From Bacteroidales bacterium (GTDB lineage Bacteria > Bacteroidota > Bacteroidia > Bacteroidales > VadinHA17): a stretch of DNA of 7,656 nt. Under the pieces are notes generated by a model that made no database searches, was not told the DNA's origin, and worked only from the letters and a program-made list of their open reading frames with translations. A program made the translations under genes and the position numbers. Of the stretch, positions 5,668 through 7,656 are shown piece by piece. Where the stretch lies: contig JALOMK010000102.1 in NCBI GenBank assembly GCA_025455505.1, forward strand, positions 1 through 7,656. The letters are read 5' to 3'. The number at the start of each line of letters is the position of its first letter. The stretch's first letter is position 1.

Positions 5668-6829
5668 CCTGGTCCTCGTAGCTGCCTTTCATTGTTACCT
5701 GTCCGTCGCGTACTGCCCATCTCCCCATGGCAAGAAGGTGCCGTATCTCATATCCCCCGTCAAGCAGGAGGATGTCAGCGTCCATGCCCCTGGCAATGAA
5801 TCCCTTTCCCGGCAGCTTCAATATTGTTGCAACATTCGATGTAAGCACCCTGAGGGCTGTTGATAGAGGCAGTTTCTCATCAATTACTGAATCACGCAAT
5901 TCCCTCAGGTTAGCCTCAGGCAATCCCATCTCAAGCTTTACAAGATTGCCATTGGAATCGAATCCGGGAAGCGATCCGCATGCATCTGAAGAAAATGTAA
6001 CACTGGTTTCAGGTACCCCTGCTTCAAGGAGTATTTTAAGGGCTTTCGAGGGTTTTATCTCCTCATCCCTGAAATATGGCCAAGCGCTTGTCGTGATATC
6101 AATATAACCCGATTTCCCGTATTGTTTGGAATCTTCAAAAATGTAATCATTCCTGTTGCAATGGGTAGGCAGGAATTGTGTATACCTTAGCTCGCTTTTT
6201 TTAACAGCTTCATGCAGCGGTCTGAAAGGATCCCTGGCATCACCCATATGGATGTTTACAATTCCTGCCTTCTTCCCTATCATCCCTGCCACTCTCGCAT
6301 GTGCAGTAAGTCTGATAAGCTCATCTACAGTGGGGCAGGAACTCCTGTGATCAGACAGGGCAACTTCCCCTATGCCAATTATCTCCTCGAAGAGGGCAAT
6401 ATCCTTTCCTGCATCACCTGTGATTGTCGGCGGAGGCACCTGGTAAGCCCCGGTAAGCATCCAGGCGGAAGCTCCTTCATGCCGCAGCGATTTCACCTTC
6501 ATCAGCACCGATGTAACATCGCGCGTGAACCCATCAGTTCCAAGACACCCTATCACTGTCGTCACACCTCCCCGGAACATCATCGACAGCCGGAGTTCAG
6601 GTGTTCTCGATGCCGGTCCGCCTTCTCCGCCGGCACCGGCAATATGTACATGGTTGTCGATAAGCCCGGGAACCATTATCAGTCCTTTGGCGTCGATAAC
6701 CTCAGAATCGCTTCCTGCAGGAAGTGATAAATTTCTGCCAATTGCCAGTATTTGTCTCTCTCCAACCAGAACATCGCAGATCCCGGCGGCTTCGGGTGTA
6801 AAAACATCCGCATTCTTAATGAGTATCAT
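5654..6829 (-). CDS. iadA: Isoaspartyl (beta-aspartyl) dipeptidase
   Basis: This encodes a 391-residue amidohydrolase that cleaves beta-aspartyl dipeptides in the cytoplasm; the E. coli enzyme has 390. The ATG at 6829 is chosen because GGAGAA lies directly before it and the length fits; ATGs at 6874 and 6916 lie inside the kinase gene. Family features are N-H-V-H (His60, His62), G-G-E-G-G (Glu69), L-G-T-D-G (96-100), T-G-A-Y (Tyr129), S-D-H-R-S (Arg162), N-I-H-M-G-D (His194), P-T-H-C-N-R-N (His223, Arg226) and F-S-S-D-A-C-G-S (Asp282, Ser286). Compared with E. coli IadA, recalled from memory, the carboxylated Lys162 corresponds here to Glu155 (codon at 6365-6367) in G-I-G-E-V-A-L-S-D-H-R. All other ligands appear present, so it is probably still active with a Glu bridge. 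It follows the kinase gene by 25 nt and meets the cyanophycinase gene tail to tail. Confidence 0.92.
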   Translation of the reverse strand: MILIKNADVFTPEAAGICDVLVGERQILAIGRNLSLPAGSDSEVIDAKGLIMVPGLIDNHVHIAGAGGEGGPASRTPELRLSMMFRGGVTTVIGCLGTDGFTRDVTSVLMKVKSLRHEGASAWMLTGAYQVPPPTITGDAGKDIALFEEIIGIGEVALSDHRSSCPTVDELIRLTAHARVAGMIGKKAGIVNIHMGDARDPFRPLHEAVKKSELRYTQFLPTHCNRNDYIFEDSKQYGKSGYIDITTSAWPYFRDEEIKPSKALKILLEAGVPETSVTFSSDACGSLPGFDSNGNLVKLEMGLPEANLRELRDSVIDEKLPLSTALRVLTSNVATILKLPGKGFIARGMDADILLLDGGYEIRHLLAMGRWAVRDGQVTMKGSYEDQATSA

Positions 6830-6854
6830 TTCTCCAGCGTTGATTGCAGTAAAA

Positions 6855-7656
6855 TTAGTTAATCCGCTGATCATATTGCAATGGAAGTGTAAAGAAGAAC
6901 TCGCTGGAGTTGTCATTGTGATTCTCTATCCATATCCTTCCGCAATGCCTGTCAATGAATTCTTTGCAGAGAAGGAGCCCGAGGACAGACCCCTTTTCCT
7001 CATCATTGCCGGGGAAAAGGTTCACATTTGAGATATCAGTCAGTTTCGACAGATTTTGAGGATTGATTCCCTTCCCCTCGAAGTGAATTGATATCAGGAC
7101 TTCCTTTTCCTTCATTGAAGATGTGATATTTATTGATCCGTTTACGGGAGTGTGCATTATCGCATTGGATATAAGGTTCCTGAGGACTGTCTTCAACATA
7201 AAGCTGTCAGCATACACATCAATGTCTTCGCTTTCATGATGAATTATGTAAATTCCTTTGGCTTCAGCTTCAGGTTTCAGAACGCTGAGGGCATCGAGAC
7301 AGGTCTTCCTGAAATTCAGCTTCTGGGGTTCATAGTTTATTTTTCCCTGGTTGAGCCTGGTCCACTGGAGGAGATTTTCGAGCAGTTCAAAAAGGTGGCT
7401 TGCAGACTTTCTCATCATTGTTGCCATCTTCTGTATTTCTTTAAGCGGCAGATTGTCGAGATCATCAGCCATTGCATTCGAAAAGCTGCTGAACAGGTTG
7501 AAGGGTGTTTGAAGATACTGGGCAAGTGTTGAATAGAATTTGTCTTTTTCAGCGCTTATCCTGAGCATCTCTCTTTCATACCTCCTGATTTCAGTAGTGT
7601 CCCTGATAACCGTGCAAAAGAGATTTGAGTCATCAAGTTTTATTGGGAATACAGTG
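6855..7656 (-). CDS. PAS-linked histidine-kinase-like protein, N-terminus missing, degenerate
   Basis: The frame runs open to the right edge, so the N-terminal part is missing. The first visible residues (T-V-F-P-I-K-L ... L-F-C-T-V-I-R-D-T-T-E-I-R-R) are the end of a PAS domain. A HisKA-like helical pair and a HATPase domain follow, ending in N at 6858. Numbered from the Met codon at 7568, the H-box reads S-T-L-A-Q-Y-L-Q-T-P-F-N, with Gln17 where the phospho-acceptor His is expected. The N-box L-R-N-L-I-S-N-A-I-M-H-T (129-140) is intact. The G1 box I-H-F-E-G-K-G-I (161-168) has Phe163 in place of the nucleotide-binding Asp. The G2 region K-G-S-V-L-G-L-L-L-C (192-201) is one Gly short of G-x-G-L-G. 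No frameshift or internal stop is seen. It is thus likely a pseudokinase, perhaps acting as a ligand sensor or partner of another kinase. It precedes iadA by 25 nt on the same strand. Confidence 0.85.
   Translation of the reverse strand, partial: TVFPIKLDDSNLFCTVIRDTTEIRRYEREMLRISAEKDKFYSTLAQYLQTPFNLFSSFSNAMADDLDNLPLKEIQKMATMMRKSASHLFELLENLLQWTRLNQGKINYEPQKLNFRKTCLDALSVLKPEAEAKGIYIIHHESEDIDVYADSFMLKTVLRNLISNAIMHTPVNGSINITSSMKEKEVLISIHFEGKGINPQNLSKLTDISNVNLFPGNDEEKGSVLGLLLCKEFIDRHCGRIWIENHNDNSSEFFFTLPLQYDQRIN

Noticed and set aside
6525..7031. Plus-strand frame of 168 codons across iadA and the kinase
   Set aside because: It is antisense to two well-supported genes and has a Ser/Pro-rich low-complexity composition typical of shadows.
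6855..7656. Kinase gene treated as a pseudogene
   Set aside because: The key residues are changed but the frame is intact and the rest of the fold is well kept, so a functional pseudokinase is more likely.
1..7656. tRNA, rRNA, CRISPR array, insertion sequence or riboswitch
   Set aside because: No regularly spaced long repeats, transposase motifs, terminal inverted repeats or recognisable structured RNA were seen on either strand.

Overview
The window looks like chromosome of a Bacteroidota bacterium, probably from the Bacteroidales/Marinilabiliales side. The evidence is the TolC-family protein with Bacteroidota-type motifs (a W-T-L-A-E-C start and an R-S-V-N-P-V-T-N segment), lipoprotein signals on several enzymes, few clear Shine-Dalgarno sites, a TAnnTTTG promoter element at 3418, and a PAS-linked histidine kinase of the usual Bacteroidota layout. 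This placement is inferred from style, not from a marker gene.

Left part (1-3167), all on the minus strand. Two secreted alpha/beta hydrolases lie in tandem (2292-3167, then 1085-2272). A candidate 51-residue ORF overlaps the end of the second (940-1095). A leader of about 217 bp follows, with an 8-bp tandem repeat and two inverted repeats. Then comes the N-terminal 240 residues of a TolC-like outer-membrane efflux protein, cut by the left edge.

Middle (3168-3464) is a divergent, AT-rich control region. It holds three separate palindromes and a good Bacteroidota -7 element facing right.

Right part (3465-7656). On the plus strand, a DegT-type PLP aminotransferase with a twin-arginine signal overlaps a cyanophycinase-like S51 peptidase lipoprotein by 20 nt. 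On the minus strand, a PAS/histidine-kinase protein (cut by the right edge) is followed after 25 nt by an isoaspartyl dipeptidase. The dipeptidase and cyanophycinase genes meet tail to tail and overlap by 14 nt. Cyanophycinases release beta-Asp-Arg dipeptides and IadA-type enzymes cleave beta-aspartyl dipeptides, so these two genes form a plausible two-step route: exported endopeptidase, then cytoplasmic dipeptidase.

The points most worth a second look are in this right part. The dipeptidase has Glu where the family has its carboxylated metal-bridging Lys. The kinase lacks both the phospho-acceptor His and the G1-box Asp. The aminotransferase appears to be exported folded and is translationally coupled to the peptidase.
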